A DNA stretch of 39,659 bases from Anoxybacillus tengchongensis (GTDB lineage Bacteria; Bacillota; Bacilli; Bacillales; Anoxybacillaceae), in contig NZ_JACHES010000018.1 in the NCBI RefSeq assembly GCF_014201585.1, forward strand, positions 1 through 39,659, read 5' to 3'. The notes beneath the pieces are model-generated. The model saw only the letters and a program-made list of their open reading frames with translations, made no database searches and was not told the DNA's origin. The first letter of the stretch is position 1. Each line of letters opens with the position of its first letter. Below are positions 13,364 to 22,663 of this stretch, piece by piece. Made by a program: the position numbers and the translations under genes.

Positions 13364-13672
13364 ATGGAACATTCACACGTCTGTCCGAAAATTGAAGCGG
13401 CGTTTCAACTGCTTGGAAAGCGATGGAATGGACTGATTATTCACGTATTATTTCGCGGACCGCTTCGGTTTAAAGATTTAGCAGAAAGCATTCCAGAAAT
13501 TAGTCAAAAAATGTTAACGGAACGATTAAAGGAGTTAGAAGAAGAACAAATTGTCGTCCGTCATGTATATCCTGAAAAGCCTGTCCGAATTGAATATGAA
13601 TTAACAGCAAAAGGAAAAGATTTGCATATTGTGATGGAAGCTGTGCAAACATGGGCAGAAAAATGGGTGTAG
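13364..13672 (+). CDS. HxlR/DUF24-family thiol-based regulator, YodB-like
   Basis: This 102-residue winged-helix protein reads CPKIEAAFQLLGKRWNGLII, GPLRFKDLAESIPEISQKML, TERLKELEEEQIVVRHVYPE and a wing ending YELTAKGKDLH. It contains the conserved N-terminal cysteine (Cys7 here) that acts as redox sensor in YodB and QsrR. B. subtilis YodB has two further cysteines near its C-terminus; this protein stops at WAEKWV and has only the single N-terminal cysteine. The regulator likely represses itself and the divergent nitroreductase and is inactivated by electrophilic quinones. A YodB-like identity is supported by sequence and by the divergent neighbour. Confidence 0.88.
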   Translation: MEHSHVCPKIEAAFQLLGKRWNGLIIHVLFRGPLRFKDLAESIPEISQKMLTERLKELEEEQIVVRHVYPEKPVRIEYELTAKGKDLHIVMEAVQTWAEKWV

Positions 13673-13729
13673 TCCCTAACCTTTCGCCGTTATCGTTGCG
13701 ATAGTTATAAGTGAAAGGAGGGGAGGAAC

Positions 13730-13933
13730 ATGCTTCAACGTTCACAACTTCGTTTAACGTTTGAAGTGGGCGTAACAGAGGCGGGCAAACCGATCTATAA
13801 AAATAAGACGTATACGATTAAACCGAACGCAACGGAAAGCTCGCTCGTCTCTGTCGCTCAAGCGCTTGCATCTTTACAAAGCGCCCCGCTCGTTCACGTG
13901 TATCGCAACGATGTGCATGTATTAGGCGAGTAA
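13730..13933 (+). CDS. DUF1659 family small protein
   Basis: This 67-residue protein (MLQRSQLRLTFEVGVTEAGK, ending LVHVYRNDVHVLGE) matches the DUF1659 family, which occurs next to DUF2922 and YvrJ genes in Bacillaceae. Function is unknown. It is a strand-rich soluble domain without catalytic residues. The ribosome-binding site is very strong (AAAGGAGGGGAGG) before the ATG at 13730. First gene of a three-gene cassette, with DUF2922 following after a 13-base gap. Confidence 0.82.
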   Translation: MLQRSQLRLTFEVGVTEAGKPIYKNKTYTIKPNATESSLVSVAQALASLQSAPLVHVYRNDVHVLGE

Positions 13934-13946
13934 GGAGGGATAACAA

Positions 13947-14162
13947 ATGAAAACACTTGAATTACAGTTTGTAAATGAAGAAGGAAAGACCGTTCGTTTG
14001 AGCGTTGATGCTCCGCGTGACGATGTGACACAAACGCAAGTTGCCAATGTGATGGATGTGATCATTGCTGCAAACGTCTTTCCATCAAGCGGAGGCGATC
14101 TAATGGCGAAAAAAGGCGCGCGCCTCATTGACACAACGATCACAGAATGGACGTTTATGTAA
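13947..14162 (+). CDS. DUF2922 family small protein
   Basis: This 71-residue protein (MKTLELQFVNEEGKTVRLSV, later MDVIIAANVFPSSGGDL and ending TTITEWTFM) fits DUF2922, a family of unknown function normally paired with DUF1659. AAGGAGGGATAACAA gives a strong ribosome-binding site. A small hairpin (14171-14193) separates it from the YvrJ-type gene and may attenuate or process the transcript. Confidence 0.82.
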   Translation: MKTLELQFVNEEGKTVRLSVDAPRDDVTQTQVANVMDVIIAANVFPSSGGDLMAKKGARLIDTTITEWTFM

Positions 14163-14170
14163 ACGGTTCG

Positions 14171-14193
14171 GGTGCCCTATGTTTCGGGGCACC
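14171..14193 (+). terminator. Intercistronic hairpin, possible attenuator
   Basis: GGTGCCC (14171-14177) / GGGCACC (14187-14193), followed by TTGTTATAT. The T-run is interrupted, so it is likely a partial terminator or RNA-processing/stability element between DUF2922 and yvrJ. Confidence 0.5.
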
Positions 14194-14231
14194 TTGTTAT
14201 ATATCAACCGAAAAAGAAAGGGATGAGAAAG

Positions 14232-14375
14232 ATGGAAGCCTATTTGTCGCTTCTTTCCGATGTCGGTTTTCCGATTGCGGTGACGTTTTATTTACTGCAT
14301 CGGATCGAAGGCAAACTAGATGCGGTCATCGACTCGATTCGCATGTTAGGCGAACAATGGAAAGCACCCAACTAA
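14232..14375 (+). CDS. yvrJ: YvrJ-family small membrane protein
   Basis: This 47-residue protein (MEAYLSLLSDVGFPIAVTFY, then LLHRIEGKLDAVIDSIRMLG) contains one membrane segment followed by an amphipathic charged helix, the pattern of the YvrJ family (Pfam YvrJ). Function is unknown; in layout it resembles holin-like or phage-derived small membrane proteins, but there is no phage context. The ATG at 14232 has AAAGGGA at a good distance; an ATG at 14223 is too close to it. Its stop codon is inside the terminator loop. Confidence 0.75.
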   Translation: MEAYLSLLSDVGFPIAVTFYLLHRIEGKLDAVIDSIRMLGEQWKAPN

Positions 14376-14392
14376 ATGGGTGTTTTCTTTTT
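14365..14392 (+). terminator. Terminator of the DUF1659-DUF2922-yvrJ cassette
   Basis: CACCCA (14365-14370) / TGGGTG (14377-14382), followed by TTTTCTTTTTTTC. The yvrJ stop (14373-14375) lies in the loop. Confidence 0.8.
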
Positions 14393-14456
14393 TTCTTCTG
14401 TTTGCTAACATAAACATATAGGTAAGTTGTTTATGTGATTTAAGGGGGCTCGGACA

Positions 14457-15749
14457 TTGTTTAAACGAAAACAAGAACAGCGAGATGAAAAACTTGAAGT
14501 CATTTTACAAATGAAAGAAGAGCCGATTCGTCTAAGCGAAGGGACGGTCGAACGGCAACTTGCGCTCATTGGGATGACGACAAAAGATATGGCGATTTTG
14601 CAACATGTCAAACCTTATATTGATGCGCACATTGCGCGCATTGTCGATGCGTTTTACGGTGCATTACAAAAAGAAAGCCATTTGCTTTCGATCATTCAAC
14701 AACATAGTACGATTGAGCGACTAAAACAAACGTTAACGGTACATGTCAAAGAAATGTTCAGTGGAAACATCGATGAAGCGTTTATTGAAAAAAGACGTCG
14801 CGTTGCCCAAGCGCATGTGCGCATCGGCTTAGAGCCGAAATGGTATATCGCTTCGTTTCAACATTTACTTGAGGAAATTTTAGCGGTGATGCTAGAGCAA
14901 TTGCCTCAACAATCGTATGTCATCGCAGTCATGAAAACGGTTTCGAAAATGTTAAACGTTGAACAACAACTCGTTCTCGAACAATATGAACGTGAAAACG
15001 AATTGCTTCGTCTGCAAATGGAGACGTTAAAACAACAAATGAAAGAACAAGTGAAATTATCGTTGCAACAGTTAAGTCACGCATCTGATGAAGTTAGCGC
15101 TTCCGTTTCGTCATTAAACGAACAAGCAACAAGCATTTCACAAGCGGCAAAAGAAGCGTCTACCGTAGCGATAGCGAGCGCAGAAAAATCGACGCAAGGA
15201 AAACAACAGTTGCAAATGCAAGTCGAAAACATGTTACAAATGAACGAAAAAATGAAACAAATCGAGACGAATATGGACAAGCTTCAACAAGCGATGAAAG
15301 AAATTGAACATATCGCATCTCTTGTCACATCGATTGCCGATCAAACGAATATGCTTTCATTGAACGCATCCATTGAAGCTGCGCGCGCAGGAGAACATGG
15401 CAAAGGATTTGCGGTCGTCGCTAACGAAGTGCGTAAGCTTGCTACGCAAACGAAACAGTCCGTTGCAGATGTTGCGCGCGTATTAAGTGACATTCATCAT
15501 CACATTTTAGCCATGTCGCAATCGCTCGAACAAGCATCGCTTTCAGTGACCGAGAGTACAAACGGAATCGAAACGGTGTATACGTTTTTTGATGAATTTG
15601 CGTCAGCGCTTGAGCGAATTTGCCAATATAACGTGCGCATTGATGATGAAATGAAAGCATGTGTACAAGCGGTTAGTGAAATTCACGAAGCGATGACACA
15701 TGTATCGGCATCGGCGGATGAATTAGAAGGGCTCGCAAGCGAACTGTAA
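14457..15749 (+). CDS. hemAT: HemAT, globin-coupled oxygen chemoreceptor
   Basis: HemAT is a soluble aerotaxis transducer that binds oxygen through a sensor globin and signals to CheA. The 430-residue protein has a globin domain in about residues 30-190 with the proximal histidine in [16 protein letters not shown] (His120) and a distal-side tyrosine in VDAFYGAL (Tyr67, equivalent to Tyr70 of B. subtilis). An MCP signalling domain follows with [20 protein letters not shown] and [16 protein letters not shown]. There are no membrane segments. The start is TTG at 14457, supported by AAGGGGG (14442-14448). Monocistronic; no other chemotaxis gene is adjacent. Confidence 0.95.
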   Translation: MFKRKQEQRDEKLEVILQMKEEPIRLSEGTVERQLALIGMTTKDMAILQHVKPYIDAHIARIVDAFYGALQKESHLLSIIQQHSTIERLKQTLTVHVKEMFSGNIDEAFIEKRRRVAQAHVRIGLEPKWYIASFQHLLEEILAVMLEQLPQQSYVIAVMKTVSKMLNVEQQLVLEQYERENELLRLQMETLKQQMKEQVKLSLQQLSHASDEVSASVSSLNEQATSISQAAKEASTVAIASAEKSTQGKQQLQMQVENMLQMNEKMKQIETNMDKLQQAMKEIEHIASLVTSIADQTNMLSLNASIEAARAGEHGKGFAVVANEVRKLATQTKQSVADVARVLSDIHHHILAMSQSLEQASLSVTESTNGIETVYTFFDEFASALERICQYNVRIDDEMKACVQAVSEIHEAMTHVSASADELEGLASEL

Positions 15750-15750
15750 G

Positions 15751-15915
15751 CTAGTTTGTTTTCTCCTTCTCTTTTTCGATTTTCCGAATATATTGCCTCG
15801 GTTGAAACGGCTGCTCGAGCTTTTCGTTTACGGTGGCGTAAACGGGAGGCTCTATTTTTTTGACTGTTGTTTCATAGTGATCGACCATCATGGCAATGAT
15901 AAAAAAAAGAACCAT
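15751..15915 (-). CDS. Small secreted or membrane-anchored hypothetical protein
   Basis: From ATG at 15915 the protein has 54 residues: a hydrophobic N-terminus (MVLFFIIAMMVDHYETTVKK) and a basic-acidic tail ending RKIEKEKEKTN. GAAAGGAAG on the minus strand lies just before this start, favouring it over longer frames up to 15978. It is convergent with hemAT, and its stop abuts the hemAT stop with one base between. It is divergent from mrpA. No family recognised; presence of a good ribosome-binding site is the main support. Confidence 0.5.
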   Translation of the reverse strand: MVLFFIIAMMVDHYETTVKKIEPPVYATVNEKLEQPFQPRQYIRKIEKEKEKTN

Positions 15916-15950
15916 CACGTGTCTTCCTTTCTTCATTTTTACTATGTATT

Positions 15951-15979
15951 TTGAAAAAAAGTGAAACTTTTTATACATA
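15951..15979 (+). promoter_or_regulatory. Candidate mrp operon promoter
   Basis: -35-like TTGAAA (15951-15956) with TATACATA (15972-15979) about 15-17 bases downstream, roughly 50 bases before mrpA. Confidence 0.45.
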
Positions 15980-16028
15980 TGGCACGTATAAAAAAGAGGA
16001 TGGCTATGTCAGAAGGGGGTTGATTGTT

Positions 16029-18413
16029 ATGCCGACATTACATATCGCGATGTTTGCGCCATTTTTGTTGGCGCTACTCGTTCCGTTTTTGTACAAATTG
16101 ATTCGTTCACTTCATGTCGGATGGTTTGTTTTACCGTTGCCGATTGCGCTATTTGTCTACTTTTTATCTTATATGGAGAACGTGCGTCAGTACGAAGCAG
16201 TGAGCGCCACGTTGCATTGGATTCCGTCGCTTCACATTTCATTTGACGTATATGTTGACGGATTAAGTTTATTATTTGCGCTACTTATTACAGGTATCGG
16301 CTCGCTTGTTGTCCTTTATTCGATTTATTATTTACAAAAAGGAAAAGAGCAGCTCGGAAACTTTTACGTCTATTTGCTTTTATTTATGGGAGCGATGCTT
16401 GGGGTTGTGCTTTCCGACCACTTAATTTCGCTATATGTATTTTGGGAGTTGACGTCCATTTCGTCGTTTTTATTGATCGCCTATTGGTACACGCGCGATC
16501 GATCGCGCTATGGCGCACAAAAATCAATGCTGATTACGATGTTTGGCGGACTGCTGATGCTCGGGGGATTTGTGGCGCTTGCGATCGCAGGTGGAACGTA
16601 TAACATTCGTGAGCTTATGCATACACCATTAACGGAACATCAGCTTTTTATCCCCGCACTTTTCCTTATTTTGTTTGGTGCTTTTACGAAATCAGCGCAA
16701 TTTCCGTTTTACATTTGGTTGCCTGATGCGATGGAAGCGCCAACGCCCGTCAGCGCATATTTACATTCTGCTACGATGGTGAAAGCAGGTATTTATTTAA
16801 TTGCTCGTTTGACGCCGATTTTCGCCGTTTCGTCTGTTTGGGTTTGGACGATTGCGCTCGTCGGACTTGTGACGTTATGTTGGGCTTCGTTTTTAGCCTC
16901 GAAACAAACAGATTTAAAAGCGATTTTAGCGTACTCAACGGTTAGCCAGCTCGGTTTAATTACGTCGTTGTTAGGGATCGGAGGGCTATCGTTTCATTAT
17001 GATGGGATAGACGAAAATGTATTTATGGTCGCGGTGTTAGCTGCTATTTTCCATTTGTTTAATCATGCGACGTTTAAAGGAAGTTTGTTTATGGTCGTTG
17101 GGATTGTCGATCATGAAACAGGAACGCGCGACATTCGTCGTCTTGGTGGTTTAATGACGATCATGCCGATGACGTTTACGATCGCGCTAATTGGTTCGCT
17201 GTCGATGGCGGGTTTGCCACCGTTTAACGGCTTTTTAAGTAAAGAAATGTTTTTTACTGCGATGTTGCGTGCGAAAGATGTTGCTAGCTGGGCGGTGGTG
17301 TTGCCTGTTGTCGCATGGGTGGCAAGCATATTTACGTTTTTATACAGCACGCTTTTCGTTAGTCGAACGTTTTTCGGGAAATATAAGCCGCACTTGTTGA
17401 AAAAAGAAGCGCATGAAGCACCGATCGGCATGCTTATCGCGCCAATTGTATTAGCGTTGCTCGTCATTTTCATCGGATTTGTGCCGAATGTATTGTCTGA
17501 CTCTGTATTAGCCCCAGCCGTATATGCGGTGCTATACGGATTGTTTACGCCAAATGAAGCGCTTGATGTGTATATTTCCCATTGGCACGGCTTTACACCA
17601 GAATTGTTTATGACGATCGGCGTATTATTGTTTGGTTTGCTGTTATATCGTACGTTTCCAAAATGGAAAAAAATATATTATCGCTTTTCTGAGCGGATGT
17701 CGCTGAACTTTTTGTACGATCAATCGTTCGTCTGGATGGAAAGAGGCGCTCGTTCGTTTACATCGCGCATCATGACAGGCTCGATGCGCACGTATTTAAT
17801 TTATATTTTTACATCGCTCGTTGCCTTGCTTTTGTTTACGATCGGTTGGAACGAGCAATGGAACATCGATTTAAGCCGTTTAGCAAACATTCGTGTGTAT
17901 GAAGTCGTTTTAGCGGTAGCGATTGTGGCGGCAACGGCCACAACGGTTATTGCGAAATCACGTTTAACAGCAATCGTTTCATTAGGGGCAGTTGGCTATG
18001 CAGTTGCGTTATTTTTCGTTTTATTTCGTGCGCCTGACTTAGCTTTAACTCAACTTGTTATTGAAACGATTTCGGTCGCGCTCTTTTTGCTTTGCTTTTA
18101 TCATTTGCCGAAGTTTAGTCAAAAGCAAGAAGGCGTCGGTTTTAATTTAAAGAACGCCCTTATTTCGATTGCAGTCGGGGTGACGATGAGCGTCATTGCC
18201 TTTTTAGCGTATGCCGGAAAACATTTCGATGCCATTTCGCAATATTACGTGGACAATACGTATGAAAAAGCGGCTGGAAAAAATATGGTCAATGTCATTT
18301 TAGTCGATTTTCGTGGCTTTGATACGTTGTTTGAAATATGCGTATTAGCGATTGCCGCCTTAGGCATTTATGCGATGGTGAAATTGCGGCTCGCGAAGGA
18401 GGAGGAGCGATGA
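16029..18413 (+). CDS. mrpA: Mrp Na+/H+ antiporter subunit A
   Basis: MrpA is the largest subunit of the seven-subunit cation/proton antiporter related to complex I. From ATG 16029 it has 794 residues with some 20 membrane segments. The N-terminal two thirds is NuoL-like (FVYLLLFMGAMLGVVLSDHL, FPFYIWLPDAMEAPTPVSAY, LHSATMVKAG, SLSMAGLPPFNGFLSKEMFF). The C-terminal part contains the MrpA-specific hydrophobic region (about 610-790). AGAAGGGGG is the ribosome-binding site. A longer frame from 15951 would add a charged leader out of character with the family. The stop overlaps mrpB by four bases (ATGA). It is needed for sodium resistance and alkaline pH homeostasis. Confidence 0.96.
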   Translation: MPTLHIAMFAPFLLALLVPFLYKLIRSLHVGWFVLPLPIALFVYFLSYMENVRQYEAVSATLHWIPSLHISFDVYVDGLSLLFALLITGIGSLVVLYSIYYLQKGKEQLGNFYVYLLLFMGAMLGVVLSDHLISLYVFWELTSISSFLLIAYWYTRDRSRYGAQKSMLITMFGGLLMLGGFVALAIAGGTYNIRELMHTPLTEHQLFIPALFLILFGAFTKSAQFPFYIWLPDAMEAPTPVSAYLHSATMVKAGIYLIARLTPIFAVSSVWVWTIALVGLVTLCWASFLASKQTDLKAILAYSTVSQLGLITSLLGIGGLSFHYDGIDENVFMVAVLAAIFHLFNHATFKGSLFMVVGIVDHETGTRDIRRLGGLMTIMPMTFTIALIGSLSMAGLPPFNGFLSKEMFFTAMLRAKDVASWAVVLPVVAWVASIFTFLYSTLFVSRTFFGKYKPHLLKKEAHEAPIGMLIAPIVLALLVIFIGFVPNVLSDSVLAPAVYAVLYGLFTPNEALDVYISHWHGFTPELFMTIGVLLFGLLLYRTFPKWKKIYYRFSERMSLNFLYDQSFVWMERGARSFTSRIMTGSMRTYLIYIFTSLVALLLFTIGWNEQWNIDLSRLANIRVYEVVLAVAIVAATATTVIAKSRLTAIVSLGAVGYAVALFFVLFRAPDLALTQLVIETISVALFLLCFYHLPKFSQKQEGVGFNLKNALISIAVGVTMSVIAFLAYAGKHFDAISQYYVDNTYEKAAGKNMVNVILVDFRGFDTLFEICVLAIAALGIYAMVKLRLAKEEER

Positions 18414-18832
18414 GACGAAACGATGTCATTTTACGAACGACAACAGCGGTTGTCACGCCGATCATCGTGTTATTTTCCGTTCAGTTGTTTTTTGCTGGTC
18501 ACTATTATCCTGGCGGTGGATTTATTGGCGGGTTAATGACGGCTGGAGCGATCGTTTTGTTGCTTTTAGCGTTTGATATTGAAACCGTTCGAAAAATGGT
18601 TCCTATTAATTACAAATGGCTTGTTGCGATCGGACTGTTGTTTGCAGTCGGAACGGGGATGAGCAGCATGTTTCTCGACCGCCCGTTTTTAACGCATGCG
18701 TATGAATACGTCCATTTGCCGTTGCTTGACTATACGTCGCTTCATACTGCTGTGTTGTTTGACTTAGGTGTTTATTTTGTTGTCGTTGGTGTGACGATGA
18801 TTATTATTGAAACGATAGGGGAGAGCGACTAA
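18410..18832 (+). CDS. mrpB: Mrp antiporter subunit B
   Basis: The 140-residue membrane protein has four hydrophobic segments and the family signature [30 protein letters not shown] gives a strong ribosome-binding site, and the ATG overlaps the mrpA stop. MrpB (MnhB domain) is part of the membrane core between the A and C/D subunits. An upstream in-frame extension to 18338 lies inside mrpA and is not used. Confidence 0.95.
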   Translation: MRRNDVILRTTTAVVTPIIVLFSVQLFFAGHYYPGGGFIGGLMTAGAIVLLLLAFDIETVRKMVPINYKWLVAIGLLFAVGTGMSSMFLDRPFLTHAYEYVHLPLLDYTSLHTAVLFDLGVYFVVVGVTMIIIETIGESD

Positions 18833-19164
18833 TGGAACTGCTTATGATCGTCGTCATCGGTTGCTTATTTACCGCTGCGACATATTTGTTGCTCAGCAAA
18901 AGTTTACTCCGCATTATTATCGGCACAGGGTTGCTTAGCCATGGCGCTCATTTGTTGCTGTTGACGATGGGCGGGCTAAAAGTAGGTGCCCCACCGCTTT
19001 TAGGAGAAAAGGCGGCACGATACGTTGATCCGCTTCCCCAAGCGCTCATTTTAACGGCGATTGTCATTAGTTTCGGGGTGACCGCATTTTTCTTAGTGTT
19101 AGCGTATCGTTCTTATCAAGAAATTGGAACAGATCATATGGAAGGGATGAAGGGAGATGAGTAA
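18832..19164 (+). CDS. mrpC: Mrp antiporter subunit C
   Basis: This 110-residue, three-segment protein is homologous to NuoK of complex [21 protein letters not shown] and [20 protein letters not shown] are characteristic; the second is the NuoK-type helix with conserved Pro-Gln-Ala-Leu. ATG 18832 overlaps the mrpB stop (TAATG) and AGGGGAGAG is the ribosome-binding site. Its 3' end overlaps mrpD by eight bases. Confidence 0.95.
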   Translation: MELLMIVVIGCLFTAATYLLLSKSLLRIIIGTGLLSHGAHLLLLTMGGLKVGAPPLLGEKAARYVDPLPQALILTAIVISFGVTAFFLVLAYRSYQEIGTDHMEGMKGDE

Positions 19165-20629
19165 CCTTCTGCTTTGGCCAATTCTCATACCGCTTGTGAC
19201 GGCCATCATTCTTATTTTTTTTCCGAAGCACGTCTTTTGGCAACGTGCTGTTTCGACGCTTGCAACAACGAGTTTAATCGTCGCAAGCAGCGTCTTGCTT
19301 TATCGCGTGCATACGAACGGCATTCAGACGTTAAACGTCGGAAATTGGCCAGCCCCATTTGGCATTACGCTCGTATCGGATTCGCTATCTGCTTTGCTTG
19401 TGTTGACGACGAGCATCATTGCACTTGCTTGTTTAATGTATTCGTTTTATGCGATCGGGCATAAACGGGAAACATTTTATTACTATTCGTTTTTTCAATT
19501 TTTGCTCGTTGGCGTCAACGGGGCATTTACGACAGGCGATTTGTTTAACTTGTTCGTCTTTTTTGAAGTGATGCTCATGTCTTCTTACGTGTTGCTTGTA
19601 CTTGGAGGCACGAAAATTCAATTGCGTGAAACGATTAAATATACGCTTGTCAACGTCATTTCGTCCGCGCTATTCGTCGTGGCGGTTGCTTATTTATATG
19701 CGGTGACAGGGACGTTAAATATGGCTCATTTAGCTCAGCGCATTCACGACCTAGGCTCATCGCCAATTTTAACAGTCATTGCGGTGTTGTTTATGATCGT
19801 ATTCGGATTAAAAGGGGCGATTTTCCCGCTATACTTTTGGCTTCCAGGTGCGTATTATGCGCCACCAACACCGGTGTTAGCGCTGTTTGGTGGATTGTTG
19901 ACGAAAGTAGGAGTATATTCTATTTTGCGTACATTTACATTGTTATTTACGCATGATGCGATGTATACGCATACGTTGCTCGCTTGGCTTGCGCTCGGCA
20001 CGATTGTAATTGGCGTCATCGGAGCAGTCGCCTACAACGATATGCGCTATATCGTCATTTATAACATTATTGCAGCAGTCGGCGTGATGATTTTCGGCAT
20101 TTCCATCATGACACCAGACAGTTTAGAGGGAACGATTTTTTATTTGTTGCAAGATATGGTGATGAAAGCGATGCTCTTTTTATTCGTCGGTATCGTCTTT
20201 TCGATTACTCGTTCAAACGATATTCGTTCATTTTCTGGGTTGATGACATCGTATCCGCTTCTCGGTTGGGCGTTTTTTATCGCTGCGTTATCGCTCGCAG
20301 GCATTCCACCATTTAGTGGCTTTATCGGCAAGCTGTTAATTGTGAAAGCAAGTTTCGATCAACATCTTATCTTTGAAGCAGTCGTCATTTTATTGTCGAG
20401 TTTGCTTGTGCTATATTCGATAATGAAAATATTTATGAACGGCTTTTGGGGCGAGAAAAAAGGATTTGAACAAAAGAAGCTTGATGGACGATTCGTTCCG
20501 GTGTTGTTTTTGCTTGTTTTATCTGTTGCATATGGCGTTAGTATTGAATTTGTCCGCCCGTTTGTTGCCGATGCGGTAAGTGTATTAGTCGATCCGAGTA
20601 TGTACATTCAAGCGGTGTTAAAGGAGTAG
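19157..20629 (+). CDS. mrpD: Mrp antiporter subunit D
   Basis: MrpD is the second large antiporter-like subunit, homologous to NuoM/NuoN. The 490-residue protein has about 14 membrane helices with the conserved antiporter motifs ([20 protein letters not shown] with the key glutamate, [20 protein letters not shown] with the key lysine, [20 protein letters not shown]). It begins within the last codons of mrpC. The stop overlaps the ribosome-binding site of mrpE (AAGGAG, 20621-20626). Confidence 0.96.
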   Translation: MSNLLLWPILIPLVTAIILIFFPKHVFWQRAVSTLATTSLIVASSVLLYRVHTNGIQTLNVGNWPAPFGITLVSDSLSALLVLTTSIIALACLMYSFYAIGHKRETFYYYSFFQFLLVGVNGAFTTGDLFNLFVFFEVMLMSSYVLLVLGGTKIQLRETIKYTLVNVISSALFVVAVAYLYAVTGTLNMAHLAQRIHDLGSSPILTVIAVLFMIVFGLKGAIFPLYFWLPGAYYAPPTPVLALFGGLLTKVGVYSILRTFTLLFTHDAMYTHTLLAWLALGTIVIGVIGAVAYNDMRYIVIYNIIAAVGVMIFGISIMTPDSLEGTIFYLLQDMVMKAMLFLFVGIVFSITRSNDIRSFSGLMTSYPLLGWAFFIAALSLAGIPPFSGFIGKLLIVKASFDQHLIFEAVVILLSSLLVLYSIMKIFMNGFWGEKKGFEQKKLDGRFVPVLFLLVLSVAYGVSIEFVRPFVADAVSVLVDPSMYIQAVLKE

Positions 20630-20634
20630 AGAAG

Positions 20635-21111
20635 ATGGCATTTCAAATTTTATTAAATGTCTGTTTAGCGTTCGTATGGATGTTTTTAACCGTTTCGTTT
20701 AACGGAGCATCATTTATCGTCGGCTATATGATCGGATTGTTTATTATTTTTATGTTGCGCCGTTTTTTCCATTCCCGCTTTTATCTCGTTCCGGTGTTCG
20801 TCATGATGAAATTGCTGTTCATCTTTTTGAAAGAACTCATTTTATCAAACATTGCTGTAGCAAAAGTCGTCATGAAACGTCAGTTGACGATTCAGCCTGC
20901 TATTTTTGCTTTGCCAACGGAATTAAAAAAAGAATGGGAAATTACGATGTTAGCTATGCTCATTACATTGACACCCGGCACGCTCGTTTTAGACGTATCG
21001 GATGATGGAAGCACGTTATATATTCACGCGTTAAACAGCCCAGATGTGCATGAGGCGATTGAAAGCATTAAACAATCGTTTGAGAAAACGATTATGGAGG
21101 TGAGTAAATGA
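20635..21111 (+). CDS. mrpE: Mrp antiporter subunit E
   Basis: This 158-residue protein has an N-terminal hydrophobic region (two to three segments) and a soluble C-terminal domain with the family element MLAMLITLTPGTLVLDVSDD and TLYIHALN. MrpE has no complex I counterpart and supports assembly or activity of the antiporter. ATG 20635 follows AAGGAG; the stop overlaps mrpF by four bases. Confidence 0.94.
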   Translation: MAFQILLNVCLAFVWMFLTVSFNGASFIVGYMIGLFIIFMLRRFFHSRFYLVPVFVMMKLLFIFLKELILSNIAVAKVVMKRQLTIQPAIFALPTELKKEWEITMLAMLITLTPGTLVLDVSDDGSTLYIHALNSPDVHEAIESIKQSFEKTIMEVSK

Positions 21112-21383
21112 TTTTAAACATCGCTCTCGTCATTCTTTCATTAGCGATGATCGGTTTTTTATATCGCGTCGTCAAAGGTCCAAGCACAGCCGATCGCATT
21201 ATTGCACTTGATGCGATGGGGATTACCCTCGCTGGAATGGTCGCGATCGTTTCCATGCTATTGAACACGAGCGCGTTTTTAGATGTCATTTTGCTCATCG
21301 GCATTTTAGCGTTTGTTGGAACGGTCGCATTTGCGAAGTTTTTAGAGAAAGGGGTTGTTATCGAACGTGGTAACGATCGCTAA
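21108..21383 (+). CDS. mrpF: Mrp antiporter subunit F
   Basis: This 91-residue, three-helix protein has the typical sequence VVKGPSTADRIIALDAMGI between helices 1 and 2, and a third helix ending FAKFLEKG. ATG 21108 overlaps the mrpE stop and follows GGAGGTGAG. The C-terminus overlaps the mrpG start by about 17 bases. Confidence 0.95.
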   Translation: MILNIALVILSLAMIGFLYRVVKGPSTADRIIALDAMGITLAGMVAIVSMLLNTSAFLDVILLIGILAFVGTVAFAKFLEKGVVIERGNDR

Positions 21384-21714
21384 CGTGCTTGTTGCTATAC
21401 TTATTTTGCTCGGTGCGGTGCTTACACTTTTATCTGCTGTCGGTGCGATTCGATTGCCGGATGTATATACGCGTAGCCACGCCATCAGCAAAAGTACGAC
21501 GCTTGGCATCATGTGCATTTTACTAGGGGCATTTTTGCATTTTTTTATTGAAAATAACCATTTCAACTCCCGTTTATTACTTGGCATCGTTTTTATTTTC
21601 ATGACATCTCCTGTAGCTGCTCATTTCATTAGCCGGGCAGCATATTATACAAACGTCGATCGGTGGGAAGGAACGGTTCGCGACGATTTAAAACAAAAAG
21701 CTGGCGGAAAATAA
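21367..21714 (+). CDS. mrpG: Mrp antiporter subunit G
   Basis: This is the last Mrp subunit, 115 residues with three membrane helices and the family motifs AIRLPDVYTRSHAISKSTTL, FIFMTSPVAAHFISRAAYY and a basic tail (VRDDLKQKAGGK). I use GTG at 21367, which aligns with the usual start about 27 residues before the IRLPDVY motif; TTG at 21355 directly abuts the AAAGGGG site and is the alternative. Followed by a good terminator, so mrpABCDEFG forms a complete single operon. Confidence 0.92.
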   Translation: MVTIANVLVAILILLGAVLTLLSAVGAIRLPDVYTRSHAISKSTTLGIMCILLGAFLHFFIENNHFNSRLLLGIVFIFMTSPVAAHFISRAAYYTNVDRWEGTVRDDLKQKAGGK

Positions 21715-21729
21715 CCGTCAGCTTTCCTT
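21697..21729. terminator. Terminator of the mrp operon, also usable by the convergent hydrolase gene
   Basis: GCTGGCGG (21700-21707) / CCGTCAGC (21715-21722), one G-T pair, followed by TTTCCTT; A-rich 5' flank. The mrpG stop is in the loop. Confidence 0.75.
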
Positions 21730-22489
21730 ATGAAAAATATGAGCGAATGATCAGGTTAAGCTCTTTGTGATGTTTCGTTGGAATTTGATGTCTTGCCCCG
21801 TCCACATATACGATGCGGACATCGTGTGCATGTTGTTGAAATATACGGCCGTATGTATGGACGTAATAATCGCGACTACCGTATATGAGTAAAATCGGGC
21901 AACGAAGTTCATGTAGGCGATCGGTCGACCGATAATGAAGCCCTGTCACATACATCTCATACAGTCGCTGACGATCGCATAATCGAACGTAATCGGCAAG
22001 CATTTGTTGTTCTTCTTTCGTTATGCCATGCGAGTTGCCGAGCACGTTCGCGAGAATAGGAATGCCATGCCATTTTACCGCATAAATCCCTATGAAAAAT
22101 TCCCCGTACAATAGCGGCGTACATACTTCAGAAAATCCTCCAATTAATACAAGCGCTTTCACTTGATGCGGATATTGCAACGCAAAATGTTGGGCGATCG
22201 AGCCGCCGTTTGAATAGCCACAAACAATCGCTTCTTTCAGTTCGAGATGGTTGAACAGCTCATGCAAATCGCTCGCTAATACGTCCATCGTTATCGGTTT
22301 ATTTCCTTTTCCGCTTTTTCCATTTCCTCTTAAATCATATGTCACGACTTGAAATGAAGAAGAAAGTTCGCGCTGACGATGAAATGTCACGCTTCCCATG
22401 CCGGGTGGATGAACAAATACAATCGGTGTTCCGCTTCCAATCGTCTCATAGTACAAAGGAACGGAATGTTCGACAAATGTATAAGGCAT
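21728..22489 (-). CDS. Alpha/beta-fold hydrolase
   Basis: The 253-residue protein has the alpha/beta hydrolase layout: oxyanion region IVFVHPPGMGS, the segment VVTYDLRGNGKSGKG, nucleophile elbow CGYSNGGSIA (GxSxG-type with serine), acid in LLIYGSRDYYVHTYG and catalytic histidine in YVDGARHQIP. The substrate is unknown; esterase or C-C hydrolase activities are typical of this group. The start at 22489 is supported by AAAGGAAG just upstream; a longer frame to 22543 would add a basic leader without a site. Transcribed toward the mrp operon. Confidence 0.88.
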   Translation of the reverse strand: MPYTFVEHSVPLYYETIGSGTPIVFVHPPGMGSVTFHRQRELSSSFQVVTYDLRGNGKSGKGNKPITMDVLASDLHELFNHLELKEAIVCGYSNGGSIAQHFALQYPHQVKALVLIGGFSEVCTPLLYGEFFIGIYAVKWHGIPILANVLGNSHGITKEEQQMLADYVRLCDRQRLYEMYVTGLHYRSTDRLHELRCPILLIYGSRDYYVHTYGRIFQQHAHDVRIVYVDGARHQIPTKHHKELNLIIRSYFS

Positions 22490-22663
22490 ATCGCATCTTC
22501 CTTTCGTTTTCATACGAATAGTATGCGAAAAAAGACCGATCATTTATGCTTATTTCAATTTAATGGAAAAATAGTATAAAAGTATACGGTTAATAGATTC
22601 GTAGTTTCATGTTATCATATGAGCAAGGAAGCGCTTCAAAAAAAGAAAAAGGAGTTTGGAACG

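Noticed and set aside
15951-16028. Longer mrpA N-terminus
   Set aside because: It overlaps the promoter-like elements and the divergent small gene's control region, and the family N-terminus starts at 16029.
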